64,000 nucleotides of DNA, from assembly GCF_007827955.1 (NCBI RefSeq), contig NZ_VITR01000018.1, forward strand, positions 78,672 to 142,671. Direction: 5' to 3'. Both the position numbers and the translations under genes were made by a program. Positions within the stretch are counted from its first letter, which is position 1. Each line of letters begins with the position of its first letter. The stretch is from Nitrospirillum pindoramense (GTDB taxonomy: Bacteria > Pseudomonadota > Alphaproteobacteria > Azospirillales > Azospirillaceae). The notes under the pieces were generated by a model that worked only from the letters and a program-made list of their open reading frames with translations, was not told the origin of the DNA and searched no databases. Positions 1 through 8,639 of the stretch are shown in pieces.

Positions 1-887
1 AGGGGGCCAAACCCATCCCCCAGACGGCCTTCCAGTGGCAGCCGCAACCCCATGCCGGCGCCCATGCCGGTAGTAGCGCCTGGCCCGGCATCACCCGGCC
101 CACGGCCGGGCAGGCGGAGGCCGCGCGCGCCTTCCAGGCGCCTGCCACCGCGTGGGAGGGCCCGACCCCGGCCGCCCCCGCTTATGCGTCGTCGGTCCTG
201 GCGGAGGCGCCGGCCTGCGCCGACGCGACCCCCGGTCCCATCAGCCCCGGCTTGGCGACCGCCGTCGCGGCGCTGGCACAGACCAACACCGACGATGTGT
301 CCGACTTCCCCTTGGGTATCGCCCGCGCCCAGATCCACCAGACCTACATTGTCGCCCAGACCCGCGACGGCATGGTCATCGTCGACCAGCACGCCGCGCA
401 TGAGCGCCTGGTCTATGAGCGCATCAAGCAGTCCATGGTGGCCCAGGGCGTGAAGCGGCAGATGCTGTTGATCCCCGAGGTGGTGGAGCTGGAGGAGGCC
501 GCGGCGACTCGCCTGGCCGAACGCTCCGACGAACTGGCGGAGTTGGGCCTGTGCCTGGAATCCTTTGGCACCGGCGCCGTGGTGGTGCGGGAGATCCCGG
601 CGCTGCTGGGCGCCAAGGCCGACATCAAGGCCCTGGTCACCGACATCGCCGATGAGCTGGCGGAGCTGGGCGACCAGCACGCGCTGAAGGAGCGGCTGGA
701 GGAAGTTTGTTCCTCCATGGCCTGTCACGGGTCCGTCCGGGCGGGCCGGGTGTTGACGCTGGGCGAGATGGACGCGCTGCTGCGCGAGATGGAGGCCACG
801 CCCCACAGCGGCCAGTGCAACCACGGACGCCCCACCTATGTTGAGCTGAAGCTGGCGGACATCGAGCGGCTGTTCGGCCGGCGGTGA
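1..887 (+). CDS. mutL: DNA mismatch repair protein MutL, C-terminal part (5' end outside window)
   Basis: The frame is open from the left edge, so only the proline/alanine-rich linker and the C-terminal dimerisation/endonuclease domain are present (about 295 residues). The metal-binding endonuclease motif DQHA(X)2E(X)4E is intact ([12 protein letters not shown], bases about 387-422). The later ACHGSVRAG and CNHGRPT motifs are also intact, so this is a nicking-competent MutL and not the E. coli type. In methyl-independent mismatch repair MutL is recruited by MutS and nicks the daughter strand. The gene ends with no obvious terminator before the palindromic region in front of the next gene. Family assignment is firm. 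The N-terminal ATPase domain cannot be seen. Confidence 0.95.
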   Translation, partial: GAKPIPQTAFQWQPQPHAGAHAGSSAWPGITRPTAGQAEAARAFQAPATAWEGPTPAAPAYASSVLAEAPACADATPGPISPGLATAVAALAQTNTDDVSDFPLGIARAQIHQTYIVAQTRDGMVIVDQHAAHERLVYERIKQSMVAQGVKRQMLLIPEVVELEEAAATRLAERSDELAELGLCLESFGTGAVVVREIPALLGAKADIKALVTDIADELAELGDQHALKERLEEVCSSMACHGSVRAGRVLTLGEMDALLREMEATPHSGQCNHGRPTYVELKLADIERLFGRR

Positions 888-927
888 CGGCCGCGCATCG
901 CGTCGCCCAGACCCTGCCGTATCCTGA

Positions 928-971
928 TGTTTACGTTGTAATCATCCGTGTCAATGATTACGGTGTAAACA
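928..971. promoter_or_regulatory. Double TTAC-N3-GTAA operator upstream of the GST gene
   Basis: Two arms of 18 bases (928-945 and 954-971) pair at 15 of 18 positions around an 8-base spacer. Each arm itself holds a short palindrome, TTACGTTGTAA (931-941) and TTACGGTGTAA (958-968), 27 bp apart. The stretch is AT-rich in a GC-rich genome and lies 44 bp before the start codon at 1015. TTAC/GTAA half-sites are typical of TetR- and HxlR-type repressors. Which regulator binds is unknown and no such gene is adjacent. Confidence 0.5.
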
Positions 972-1014
972 CTGACGTCCCAAGGGCTGGGCCGCCGCGC
1001 AGGATCGATGCCCC

Positions 1015-1680
1015 ATGATCACCGTCCACCATCTCAACAACTCGCGTTCCCACCGGGTGCTTTGGCTGCTGGAGGAACTGGCGCTGCCTTACCAGCTTGT
1101 CGTTCACCAGCGGGATCCGCGGACGCTGCGGGCGCCCATGGCGTTGAAGGCGGTTCATCCCTTGGGCAAATCGCCCGTGATCGTGGATGAGGGGCGGGTG
1201 ATTGCCGAATCGGGGGCGATCATCGAGTACATCCTGACCCGGTATGGGGAGGGGCGGCTGGCGCCGCCGGCCGGCTCGGAGGACGGGCTGAGGTTCACCC
1301 ACTGGCTTCATCATGCGGAGGGATCGGCCATGCCGCCCTTGCTGCTGAAGCTCATCTTCCGCGATCTTCCCGGCCGTGTGCCCTTTCTCATCCGGCCCAT
1401 CGCGCGAGGGATCGCCGCCGCGACGCAGCGGGTGCTGGTCGATCCCCAACTCTCGCTGCACGCCGGCTATTGGGAGGCGGAACTGGCGCGGCACCCCTGG
1501 TTCGCCGGGGACGCGTTCACCGCAGCCGACATCCAGATGAGCTACCCGCTTGAGGCGTTCGCAGTCCGTGCCGGCATCGTGGACGCCTATCCCAACATCC
1601 GGTCCTTCCTGGCGAAGATCCGCGCGCGGCCCGCCTATCAACGCGCCATTGAGCGTGGGGGGCCGCTGGCGCCCCCCTGA
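1015..1680 (+). CDS. Glutathione S-transferase family protein
   Basis: A 221-residue cytosolic GST. The N-terminal thioredoxin fold carries the SRSHRVLWLLEEL stretch with the active-site serine region, a KSPVI motif with the cis-proline, and the glutathione gamma-glutamyl contact ESGAIIEYI at about residues 64-72. The C-terminal all-helical domain includes WFAGDAFTAADIQMSYPLE (about 162-180), the N-capping box and hydrophobic staple of GSTs. It probably conjugates glutathione to electrophiles; the substrate cannot be deduced. It stands alone, with a double operator upstream and a strong terminator downstream, so it is likely a separately controlled detoxification gene. Confidence 0.88.
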   Translation: MITVHHLNNSRSHRVLWLLEELALPYQLVVHQRDPRTLRAPMALKAVHPLGKSPVIVDEGRVIAESGAIIEYILTRYGEGRLAPPAGSEDGLRFTHWLHHAEGSAMPPLLLKLIFRDLPGRVPFLIRPIARGIAAATQRVLVDPQLSLHAGYWEAELARHPWFAGDAFTAADIQMSYPLEAFAVRAGIVDAYPNIRSFLAKIRARPAYQRAIERGGPLAPP

Positions 1681-1716
1681 TCGCCGTCCCATCGTGTCCC
1701 CCGGTCGGGCACAGCA

Positions 1717-1750
1717 AAAACGCCCGGAAGGCGGACCTTCCGGGCGTTTC
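1717..1750 (+). terminator. Rho-independent terminator after the GST gene
   Basis: A perfect 11-bp stem (1721-1731 with 1736-1746) closes a 4-base CGGA loop. It is preceded by AAAAA and followed by TTTC. The hairpin lies 40 bp after the stop at 1680. Confidence 0.8.
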
Positions 1751-1881
1751 GCTTCGGCTCCCAACGAGCCACGCAGGCTTGGTGTTTCCTCTATCCCTGT
1801 TCGCCCGTCCGGTGTTTTCCCGGATTTGCAGGCGGCACTCTCACCGGAGCGGCCCCTGGGGCCGTCCGACCTCTGGACGTG

Positions 1882-2175
1882 TCAGCGCAATTCCCAGGCG
1901 AACTCGACCTTGACCGGGGCGCCGGCGACGCTGGCGATGGGGTTCTGGCGCAGCCAGTTGAAGAAATCATCGAAGGGCAGGGCGGGGCGCGCCACCACCC
2001 GGCGGCCGGACAGGCCGGTCGCCCGTTCGGACAGGGTACGGGTCACCTGCTCATACGCGATCTCGGGAACGCCGTGGGCTACCGCGATGGCACCCGTGGC
2101 CGGATCCTCCACCTGGAAGGAATGGGCGCCGTTCCGGAACGCATATGCAACCTGAACCGTATCGACCTGACGCAT
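1882..2175 (-). CDS. Hypothetical protein, 97 residues
   Basis: A small soluble protein with no signal peptide or membrane segment. It begins MRQVDTVQVAYAFRNG and ends in a basic/aromatic stretch with FDDFFNWLRQNP near residue 75. I do not recognise the family. The ATG at 2175 is preferred because GGAG lies about 11 bases upstream. An in-frame ATG at 2217 would add 14 residues of poor composition. It is transcribed in the same direction as apbC but lies downstream of it across about 175 bp, so joint transcription is possible. It is convergent with the GST gene. Confidence 0.6.
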   Translation of the reverse strand: MRQVDTVQVAYAFRNGAHSFQVEDPATGAIAVAHGVPEIAYEQVTRTLSERATGLSGRRVVARPALPFDDFFNWLRQNPIASVAGAPVKVEFAWELR

Positions 2176-2351
2176 GATGTCCACTCTAGCTCCGCTACAC
2201 GGAACTTTATGTATCATGAGCCCCTGCCATTGGAAAGGAAAAAACAGCGGACGCCGGAATGGCGCAACAGAACGTCGATTTCGGGTTCGATGCGGAATGT
2301 TGCGACCGCGTACCGCCGTTTTTCCAAGGACTTGGCTATCGGGTGATAGGT

Positions 2352-3476
2352 TTATTCGATCACGAAGCGCGGGGCGGCGCGGCCGCCGCCGGCCTTGATC
2401 TTCTCCGCCACCCGTGCGGCGATGGCGCGATAGGTCTGGGCGTGCACGCCATCCGGCTGCTGGATGGTGATGGGGGTGCCGGCGTCGCTGGTCTCACGGA
2501 TGGTGATGTCCAGCGGCACCTCGCCCAGGAAGTCGATGCCCAGCTTGTCCGCCTCGGCGCGGGCCCCGCCATGGCTGAAGATGTCGCTGCGGTGGCCGCA
2601 GTTGGGGCAGCAGAAATAGCTCATGTTCTCAATGATGCCCAGGACGGGCACGTCCACGCGGCGGAACATGTTCAGGCCCTTGCGCGCGTCCAGCAGGGCA
2701 ATGTCCTGCGGGGTGGAGACGATGACGGCGCCGGCCAGCGGCACGCTCTGCGCCATGGTCAGCTGGGCATCGCCCGTGCCCGGCGGCATGTCGACCACCA
2801 GCACGTCCAGCTCGCCCCAGTTCACGTCGCGCAGCATTTGGGTCAGGGCGCTCATCACCATGGGGCCGCGCCAGATCATGGGCGTGTCCTCGGCCACCAG
2901 GAAGCCCATGGACATGACCTTGACGCCATAGTTGACCAGCGGGTCCAGGCGCTTGCCGTCGGCGCTGTCGGGCTTGCCGCTCAGGCCCATCATGCGCGGC
3001 ATGGACGGGCCGTAGATGTCGGCGTCCAGCAGGCCCACCTTCAGGCCGTTGGCGGCCATGGCCAGCGCCAGGTTGGTGGAGGTGGTGGACTTGCCCACCC
3101 CACCCTTGCCCGAGGCGACGGCGATGATGGCGCCCACGCCGGGAACGCCGGCCTTGGCGGGCTTGCCCGCACCGGGCGCGCCGGTGCCGGGGGCGCCGCC
3201 GCCGCTTACGGCCTTGGGGACGGGGCGGTGGGCGGTCAGCACCGCCGTGACCGACAGCACGCCCGCCAGCCGGTCCACCGCCTTCTCCGCCGCCTGGCGC
3301 AGGGGTTCCAGGGCGGCGCCGCGCGCCGGATCGACCTCCAGCGTGAAGTGGACATGGCCGTCCTTCACCGCGACGCCGGAAACCATCTTGAGGCTGACGA
3401 TGTCAGATCCGCGGTCGGGATCCGCCACCTGCCGAAGGGCCTCCAACACCTGGGACTCGGTAACCGCCATGATCAA
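2352..3476 (-). CDS. apbC: Iron-sulfur cluster carrier protein Mrp/ApbC (P-loop ATPase)
   Basis: A 374-residue protein with two parts. Residues 1-95 are a MIP18/DUF59-type domain (TESQVLEALRQVADPDRG). After a Pro/Gly/Ala linker comes a ParA/MinD-like ATPase with deviant Walker A SGKGGVGKST (about 145) and Walker B VVDMPPGTGD. The CxxC pair that binds the transferable [4Fe-4S] cluster in a dimer is present in SYFCCPNCGH (about 293-302). It delivers Fe-S clusters to apoproteins in the cytoplasm. Translation may begin at the second methionine (base 3470). The hflKC operon is divergent, with about 220 bp between them. Confidence 0.93.
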   Translation of the reverse strand: MIMAVTESQVLEALRQVADPDRGSDIVSLKMVSGVAVKDGHVHFTLEVDPARGAALEPLRQAAEKAVDRLAGVLSVTAVLTAHRPVPKAVSGGGAPGTGAPGAGKPAKAGVPGVGAIIAVASGKGGVGKSTTSTNLALAMAANGLKVGLLDADIYGPSMPRMMGLSGKPDSADGKRLDPLVNYGVKVMSMGFLVAEDTPMIWRGPMVMSALTQMLRDVNWGELDVLVVDMPPGTGDAQLTMAQSVPLAGAVIVSTPQDIALLDARKGLNMFRRVDVPVLGIIENMSYFCCPNCGHRSDIFSHGGARAEADKLGIDFLGEVPLDITIRETSDAGTPITIQQPDGVHAQTYRAIAARVAEKIKAGGGRAAPRFVIE

Positions 3477-3699
3477 ACGCCTTCATCTTGTAAAGTGGGG
3501 GGCGGGGGGTCATATCGCCCGTGTCGGGCTTCCCTGCGACTGCCCGACTATATACGGTGCCGCCCGAATGGGGGGAAGCCCAGGGGGAGAGATGGCCGCC
3601 CATGGTGGCCGCTCGGCCACTGACGCCCTCTGTCTTGGGTGCCTCTCATATGGGTACGGGTACCGGAATAATCAGATCACGGGGACAGGAAAGGCGAAC

Positions 3700-5076
3700 A
3701 TGCCCTGGTCCAATCAAGGGTCGAACGGCGGCAACAACGGATCCGGCAACGGATCGGGGGATGATCCCGGCAAGGGATCGGGACCCGGCAGGCAACCGGA
3801 CAAGGACACGTCCCCGGCCAGCGCTTCCCCCCACAACCCCTGGGGCCAGAGCCCCGGTGTCGCAGGCGGCGGCTCCTCCGGTGCGTCCAAACCCGGCGGC
3901 AAGCCGGGTTCGCGGCCGCAGCCGGGGCTGGAGGACGCGGTGCGCCAGGGCGGTGAGCGCCTGCGCGTGCTGCTGGGCGGCAACGGCGGTGGTGCTGGGC
4001 GCGGCTCGGGCGGGGGCAACGGCGGCCGGCCGCGCGGTGGCGCGCCCGCCGGCGGGTCCTTCAACCTGAACAACTGGAGCAGCGGCCGCATCGTGGGTGT
4101 CGGCGTGGCGGCGGCGCTCATCCTGTGGGGGCTGACCGGCATCTACCGGGTCGCGGCGGATGAGCAGGGCGTGGTCCTGCGCTTCGGCAAGCCGGTGCGG
4201 GTGGAACAGCCGGGCTTGCGCTATCATCTGCCGGCCCCCATCGAGCAGGTGCTGCTGCCCCAGGTCACCCGCGTGAACCGTATCGAGATCGGCTACCGCA
4301 GCCAGGGCGACGGCCGGCGCAGCGTCAGCGACCGCGACGTGGCCGACGAAAGCACCATGCTGACGGGCGATGAGAACATCGTCGACATCGACTTCGCCGT
4401 GTTCTGGGTCATCAAGGACCCGGGCAAGTTCCTGTTCAACATCCGCGAGCCGGAAGAGACGGTGAAGAAGGTGGCGGAAAGCGCCATGCGCGAGATCATC
4501 GGCCGCACCGAGATCCAGCCCGCCCTGACCGACGCCCGCCAGCGCATCGAGAACGACAGCCGCCAGTTGCTGCAGACCATCCTGGACCAGTACCAGGCGG
4601 GCATCGAGATCACCCAGGTGCAGTTGCAGCGGGTGGAGCCTCCGCCGGCGGTGGTGGAGGCGTTCAACGACGTGCAGCGCGCCCGCCAGGACCGCGAGCG
4701 CCTGCGCAACGAGGCGGAGACCTACCGCAACGACATCATCCCCCGCGCCCGCGGCGACGCTGAGCGCCTGAACCAGGAGGCGCAGGCCTACCGCGACCAG
4801 GTGGTCGACCTGGCGCAAGGTGACGCCAAGCGCTTCCAGCAGGTGCTGGAGGCCTACGCCCAGGCCCCCGACGCCGCCAGCCGGCGCCTGTACATCGACA
4901 CCATGGAGCAGATCCTGAAGGGCACCCGCAAGATCCTGCTGGACGACAAGGCCGGGGGCGGCGCCGTGCCCTACCTGCCCCTGAACGACATGCTGAAGCC
5001 GCCGGCGCATCCGGCCACTCCGCCGGCCACCCCGCCGGCATCGTCGTCCGGCGCGTCCACCGCGGCCGGCAATTAA
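3700..5076 (+). CDS. hflK: FtsH protease activity modulator HflK
   Basis: A 458-residue SPFH/band-7 membrane protein. The first 130 residues are a Gly/Asn/Pro-rich, probably disordered cytoplasmic tail, followed by one transmembrane helix (131-151) and the periplasmic SPFH domain (VLRFGKPVRVEQPGLRYHLP). A long charged helix and an alanine/proline-rich end follow. With HflC it forms the cage around the FtsH AAA protease. The ATG at 3700 is chosen because the protein then starts MPWSNQG, the alphaproteobacterial pattern; the frame is open much further upstream, but that part only shadows apbC. hflC starts 15 bp after the stop. Confidence 0.93.
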   Translation: MPWSNQGSNGGNNGSGNGSGDDPGKGSGPGRQPDKDTSPASASPHNPWGQSPGVAGGGSSGASKPGGKPGSRPQPGLEDAVRQGGERLRVLLGGNGGGAGRGSGGGNGGRPRGGAPAGGSFNLNNWSSGRIVGVGVAAALILWGLTGIYRVAADEQGVVLRFGKPVRVEQPGLRYHLPAPIEQVLLPQVTRVNRIEIGYRSQGDGRRSVSDRDVADESTMLTGDENIVDIDFAVFWVIKDPGKFLFNIREPEETVKKVAESAMREIIGRTEIQPALTDARQRIENDSRQLLQTILDQYQAGIEITQVQLQRVEPPPAVVEAFNDVQRARQDRERLRNEAETYRNDIIPRARGDAERLNQEAQAYRDQVVDLAQGDAKRFQQVLEAYAQAPDAASRRLYIDTMEQILKGTRKILLDDKAGGGAVPYLPLNDMLKPPAHPATPPATPPASSSGASTAAGN

Positions 5077-5091
5077 GGGGAGGGACGCATC

Positions 5092-5979
5092 ATGGAAAAA
5101 CGCTGGATCGTCCCTCTGGGCGTGCTCGTGCTGCTGGCCATCCTGTTGCAGGGCACCTTCTTCACCCTCAACCAGACGCAACAGGCGCTGGTGCTCCAGT
5201 TCGGTGAGCCCATGCGCGTTATCCGCGAGCCGGGGCTGTGGGCCAAAATCCCCTTTGTGCAGAACGTGGTGATCCTGGACCGCCGGGTGCTGGACATCGA
5301 CCCGCCGGTGGAAAGCGCCATCCTGGCCGACCAGAAGCGGCTGGAGGTGGACGCCTACGCCCGCTACCGCATCGCCGACCCGCTGATGTTCTTCCAGACC
5401 CTGGGGAATGAGCAGCAGGCCCGCCTGCGCCTGTCGGTCATCGTGAACTCGGCCATGCGCCGCGTCCTGGGCAATGTCGCCCTGCCGGCCGTGCTGTCGC
5501 AGGAGCGCGAGAAGGTCATGGCCGACATCAAGGCCCAGGTGAACCAGGAGGCGCAGCGCCTGGGCATCGAGATCGTGGACGTGCGCCTGCGCCGGGCCGA
5601 CCTGCCGGAACAGACCAGCCAGGCGGTGTTCGCCCGCATGCGTTCCGAACGCGAGCGCGAGGCGGCGGAGGCCCGCGCCCAAGGCCAGGAGCTGTCGCAG
5701 CAGATCAAGAGCCGGGCCGACCGCGACCGCACCGTGCTGCTGGCCGAGGCCCAGCGCCAGGCCCAGATCACCCGGGGCGAAGGTGACAACCAGGCGATTC
5801 GCATCATGAATGAGGCGATCAGCCGCAATCCCGAATTCTACAGCTTCTATCGCAGCCTTCAGGCCTACCGCGACACGCTGAAACCGGATGACACCACCCT
5901 GGTGCTTTCGCCCGGCGCCGACTTCTTCAAGTACCTGGGGGCGGGCGGAACGGCGGAACGCAAGCGGGCCGAGAAGTAG
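5092..5979 (+). CDS. hflC: Protease modulator HflC
   Basis: A 295-residue SPFH-domain protein, partner of HflK in the FtsH-regulating complex. One N-terminal transmembrane helix (PLGVLVLLAILLQGTFF, about 6-22) is followed by the band-7 domain with QTQQALVLQFGEP. A charged helix (about 175-235) and the conserved RNPEFYSFYRSLQAYR segment follow. The start is preceded by GGGGAGGG. It is the second gene of the hflK-hflC-DUF2065 cluster; length and order match the family. Confidence 0.93.
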   Translation: MEKRWIVPLGVLVLLAILLQGTFFTLNQTQQALVLQFGEPMRVIREPGLWAKIPFVQNVVILDRRVLDIDPPVESAILADQKRLEVDAYARYRIADPLMFFQTLGNEQQARLRLSVIVNSAMRRVLGNVALPAVLSQEREKVMADIKAQVNQEAQRLGIEIVDVRLRRADLPEQTSQAVFARMRSEREREAAEARAQGQELSQQIKSRADRDRTVLLAEAQRQAQITRGEGDNQAIRIMNEAISRNPEFYSFYRSLQAYRDTLKPDDTTLVLSPGADFFKYLGAGGTAERKRAEK

Positions 5980-6010
5980 GCCGGGAAGTGGGAAGACGGG
6001 GGCTAACGGC

Positions 6011-6196
6011 TTGAACGACTTGATGACGGGGGCGGCGCTGGCCCTGGTGCTGGAGGGCGTGTGCTATGCCCTGCTGCCGGGGGCCATGCGCCGCTTGGCG
6101 GGCCGTATGGCGGAGACGCCGCCGGAGCGCCTGCGCTGGGCCGGGCTGGCGGGGGCGTGCATCGGCGTCGCCCTGGTGTGGCTGGAGCGCCGCTGA
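6011..6196 (+). CDS. DUF2065 family small membrane protein
   Basis: A 61-residue protein with two hydrophobic helices, GAALALVLEGVCYALLPG and LRWAGLAGACIGVALVWL, separated by RRLAGRMAETPPERLR. This is the DUF2065 architecture, and these proteins are usually encoded beside hflC. A TTG start at 6011 gives the family-length N-terminus (LNDLMTGAALAL). The ATG at 6023 would give 57 residues. It follows hflC by about 30 bp and is probably in the same operon. Function is unknown; a role in FtsH/HflKC biology is inferred only from position. Confidence 0.75.
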   Translation: MNDLMTGAALALVLEGVCYALLPGAMRRLAGRMAETPPERLRWAGLAGACIGVALVWLERR

Positions 6197-6252
6197 GTTG
6201 GGGATTCGGCGGGCTGCCGTCTTATCCCCTTGCGATATCACGAGCCATCCCC

Positions 6253-6281
6253 CTTAACAGGCGCGACATCAGCCCCCTATA
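6253..6281 (+). promoter_or_regulatory. Putative RpoH (heat-shock) promoter of the DegP-type gene
   Basis: CTTAACA (6253-6259), a 13-base spacer and CCCCCTATA (6273-6281) resemble the sigma-32 consensus CTTGAAA-N11-15-CCCCATNT, with changes at two positions of the first box and one of the second. The predicted start point (about 6288) lies upstream of the ATG codons at 6347 and 6422 and downstream of the in-frame ATG at 6230. A palindrome (GTGGGGC 6282-6288, GCCCCAC 6293-6299) begins right there. Confidence 0.45.
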
Positions 6282-6346
6282 GTGGGGCGATGGCCCCACA
6301 GGGGGAAAATGGCCCCATCGTGGGAAAATGGAATGATGACGGGCGG

Positions 6347-7951
6347 ATGCCATTCTTGAGGCGTCCCCCTGCCAGGAGTGGCCCGACAGTGACGTCTCCC
6401 GCCTTTGCCGCACCCTCGCCGATGGCCGTCCCCCCGAAGAAGGGCGCCGCCCGCCCGTTCTCGGCCCTGCGCCGGTCGCTGATGGTGTTGGGCGTGCTGC
6501 TGTTGCCCACGGCCTGCGGCGACCCGGCCCCGGCGCGGGCGGAGCCGCCGCCGCACAGCTTCGCGCCCCTGGTGGAGAAGATGCTGCCGGCGGTGGTCAA
6601 CATTTCCACCAGCCAGACGGTGAAGAACAAGAAGCAGGGCCAGTTGCCCATGCCGGAGTTCCCCCCGGGTTCCCCCTTCGGCGACTTCTTCCGCGACTAT
6701 CAGGAGCGGCAGAAGGAGAACGACCAGGGCGGCGGCGATGACAAGGGCGGGCAGGCCACCTCGCTGGGCTCGGGCTTCATCATCGATTCCTCCGGCTATG
6801 TCGTGACCAACAACCACGTCATCGAGGGGGCGGATGAGATCACCGTCCGCCTGCAGGACGACACCCAGATGAAGGCGACGCTGGTGGGCACCGACAAGGC
6901 CACCGACATCGCCCTGCTGAAGGTGGAGCCGGCATCCAAGCTGCCCGCCATGGTGTGGGGCAACAGCGACGCGCTGAAGGTCGGTGACTGGGTGGTGGCC
7001 ATCGGCAACCCCTTCGGCCTGGGCGGCACGGTCACGGCCGGCATCATCTCCGCCCGCGGCCGCGACATCGGCGCCGGCAAGTACGACGACTTCCTGCAGA
7101 CCGACGCCTCCATCAACCTGGGCAATTCCGGCGGCCCGCTGATCAACCTCAATGGCGAGGTCATCGGCATGAACACCGCCATCTTCTCCCCCCAGGCGAA
7201 TGACGGGGAGGCGGGCTCCGTCGGCATCGGCTTCGCCATTCCGGCGGTGGTGATCAAGAACGTGGTGCAGCAGTTGCGCGACACCGGCAAGGTGCGGCGC
7301 GGCTGGCTGGGCGTGCAGATTCAGGACGTGACGCCCGACATCGCCGAAACCCTGAAGCTGAAGCAGCAGCGTGGCGCCCTGGTGGCGGTGGTCAGCCCCG
7401 GCGGTCCCGGTGAGCAGGCCGGCCTGAAACAGGGTGACGTCATCGTCAGCATCGATGGCAAGGACGTCACCAACGGCCGCATGCTGCCCCGCATCGTGGC
7501 GGAGGAGCCGGTGGGCCACAAGGCGGCGTTGGTGGTGCTGCGCAAGGGCGGCAAGATCAACGTCACGGTGTCGCTGGGTGAATTGAGGGAAGACACCGAC
7601 GCCGGGGCGGCGTCCGCCGCCGCCAGCAATGCCGGCCCCGCCGAGGCCGAGGGCACCATTGACAGCGTGGGCCTGACCCTGGACGCCCTCAGTCCCAAGG
7701 TCCGGCAGAAATTCAGCGTGCGGGACGACGCCCAGGGCGTGGCCGTGGTGCGCGTCGCCCCCAACAGCCCCGCCGCCAAGCGCGAGCTGAAGGCCGGTGA
7801 CCTGATCGTGGAAGTGGGCCAGGAAGAGGTCAACACCCCCAACGACGTGGCCGTGCGCGTGACCAAGGCCAAGGACAACGGCCAGAAGGCGGTGCTGCTG
7901 CTGGTGGAACGGGCGGGCGATCTGCTGTTCGTGGCCTTGCCGCTGGAATAA
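6347..7951 (+). CDS. Periplasmic Do-family serine endoprotease (DegP/DegQ-like)
   Basis: About 534 residues from the ATG at 6347. The hydrophobic signal core SLMVLGVLLLPTA is at about 44-56, followed by ARA|E as a likely signal peptidase I site. The ATG at 6422 would place the core at a more usual 19-31 and is a serious alternative. The trypsin-like triad is His157 (NNHVIEG), Asp187 (ATDIALLK) and Ser261 (LGNSGGPL). Two PDZ domains follow (RGWLGVQIQDVTPD; VAPNSPAAKRELKAGD). It degrades or refolds misfolded envelope proteins. An acidic, Gln-rich LA-loop-like insert precedes the triad. The gene is convergent with the TetR gene, only 11 bp apart. Confidence 0.92.
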   Translation: MPFLRRPPARSGPTVTSPAFAAPSPMAVPPKKGAARPFSALRRSLMVLGVLLLPTACGDPAPARAEPPPHSFAPLVEKMLPAVVNISTSQTVKNKKQGQLPMPEFPPGSPFGDFFRDYQERQKENDQGGGDDKGGQATSLGSGFIIDSSGYVVTNNHVIEGADEITVRLQDDTQMKATLVGTDKATDIALLKVEPASKLPAMVWGNSDALKVGDWVVAIGNPFGLGGTVTAGIISARGRDIGAGKYDDFLQTDASINLGNSGGPLINLNGEVIGMNTAIFSPQANDGEAGSVGIGFAIPAVVIKNVVQQLRDTGKVRRGWLGVQIQDVTPDIAETLKLKQQRGALVAVVSPGGPGEQAGLKQGDVIVSIDGKDVTNGRMLPRIVAEEPVGHKAALVVLRKGGKINVTVSLGELREDTDAGAASAAASNAGPAEAEGTIDSVGLTLDALSPKVRQKFSVRDDAQGVAVVRVAPNSPAAKRELKAGDLIVEVGQEEVNTPNDVAVRVTKAKDNGQKAVLLLVERAGDLLFVALPLE

Positions 7952-7962
7952 CCGGGCGGCCG

Positions 7963-8565
7963 TCAGGCCAGGCCCAGATAACCGAACACGGCGCGCTCGA
8001 CCCGATGCTGAAGGTCGGTCGCGTCCACTTCGCCCCGGCTGCCGGCATGGTCCACCATGCCGCGCACGATGGCGAACAGGTCGGCCCCGGCCGTGTCCGC
8101 GGACAGCCCGGCCGGCAGGTCGACGCGGGCCAGCACCTGGTCCAGCAGATCCTGCAATTCCTTGGTTTTCTCGTCCTGCTGCTCACCCAGGGGCAGGCGG
8201 CTTTCCTCGATATCCAGAAGGCGCGCCAGAATGGGGCGGCGCAACTGATGGCCCACGGCGGCGGCGATCATGCCCGACAGGGCGGCCCGTGCCATCGGCA
8301 GGCGGGCGGCGGCGGCCATCTCCTCCCGCAGCACCTCGCCGTCCCGCTGGATCAGGGCGGCGGTCAACGCGTCCTTGCCGGGGAAATATTGGTAGAGCGA
8401 CCCGACGCTGACGCCCGCCCGCTCCGCCACCGCGTTGGTGTTGAAGCCCGCCAGGCCGCGCGCCTCCAGAATGCGAGCCGCGGCTTCCAGGATGATGCGG
8501 ACCGTTTCCGCCGCGCGTGCCTGGGTGGGGGATTTCCGGGGCTTCAGGTCGGGTGTCTTGCTCAT
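7963..8565 (-). CDS. TetR/AcrR family transcriptional regulator
   Basis: A 200-residue repressor. The N-terminal helix-turn-helix is FNTNAVAERAGVSVGSLYQYFPGKDALTAALI (about 41-72 in segments). It is preceded by a basic tail (KPRKSPTQARAAETV) and followed by a helical ligand/dimer domain. The darcynin-type gene is divergent, with 74 bp between the start codons, so it is the obvious candidate target. I see no clean palindrome in that gap. The ligand is unknown. Confidence 0.88.
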   Translation of the reverse strand: MSKTPDLKPRKSPTQARAAETVRIILEAAARILEARGLAGFNTNAVAERAGVSVGSLYQYFPGKDALTAALIQRDGEVLREEMAAAARLPMARAALSGMIAAAVGHQLRRPILARLLDIEESRLPLGEQQDEKTKELQDLLDQVLARVDLPAGLSADTAGADLFAIVRGMVDHAGSRGEVDATDLQHRVERAVFGYLGLA

Positions 8566-8639
8566 GGGGATGCGAGTAGGGCAATGGGGTCAATCGCCTC
8601 ATACTGCCGCCATCGCAACACAGTGCAAGGAAAAACCAA

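Noticed and set aside
2259..3623. Long open frame antisense to apbC (454 codons)
   Set aside because: It is a high-GC antisense shadow; the minus strand encodes a complete Mrp ATPase and the plus frame is His/Gly/Arg-rich with no domain.
3646..5682. Open frame of 678 codons antisense to hflK/hflC
   Set aside because: Spans two well-supported genes on the plus strand and has no recognisable domain.
8566..8639. TetR operator in the 74-bp gap between the TetR and darcynin genes
   Set aside because: No palindrome of useful length could be found, although regulation is likely from the gene arrangement.
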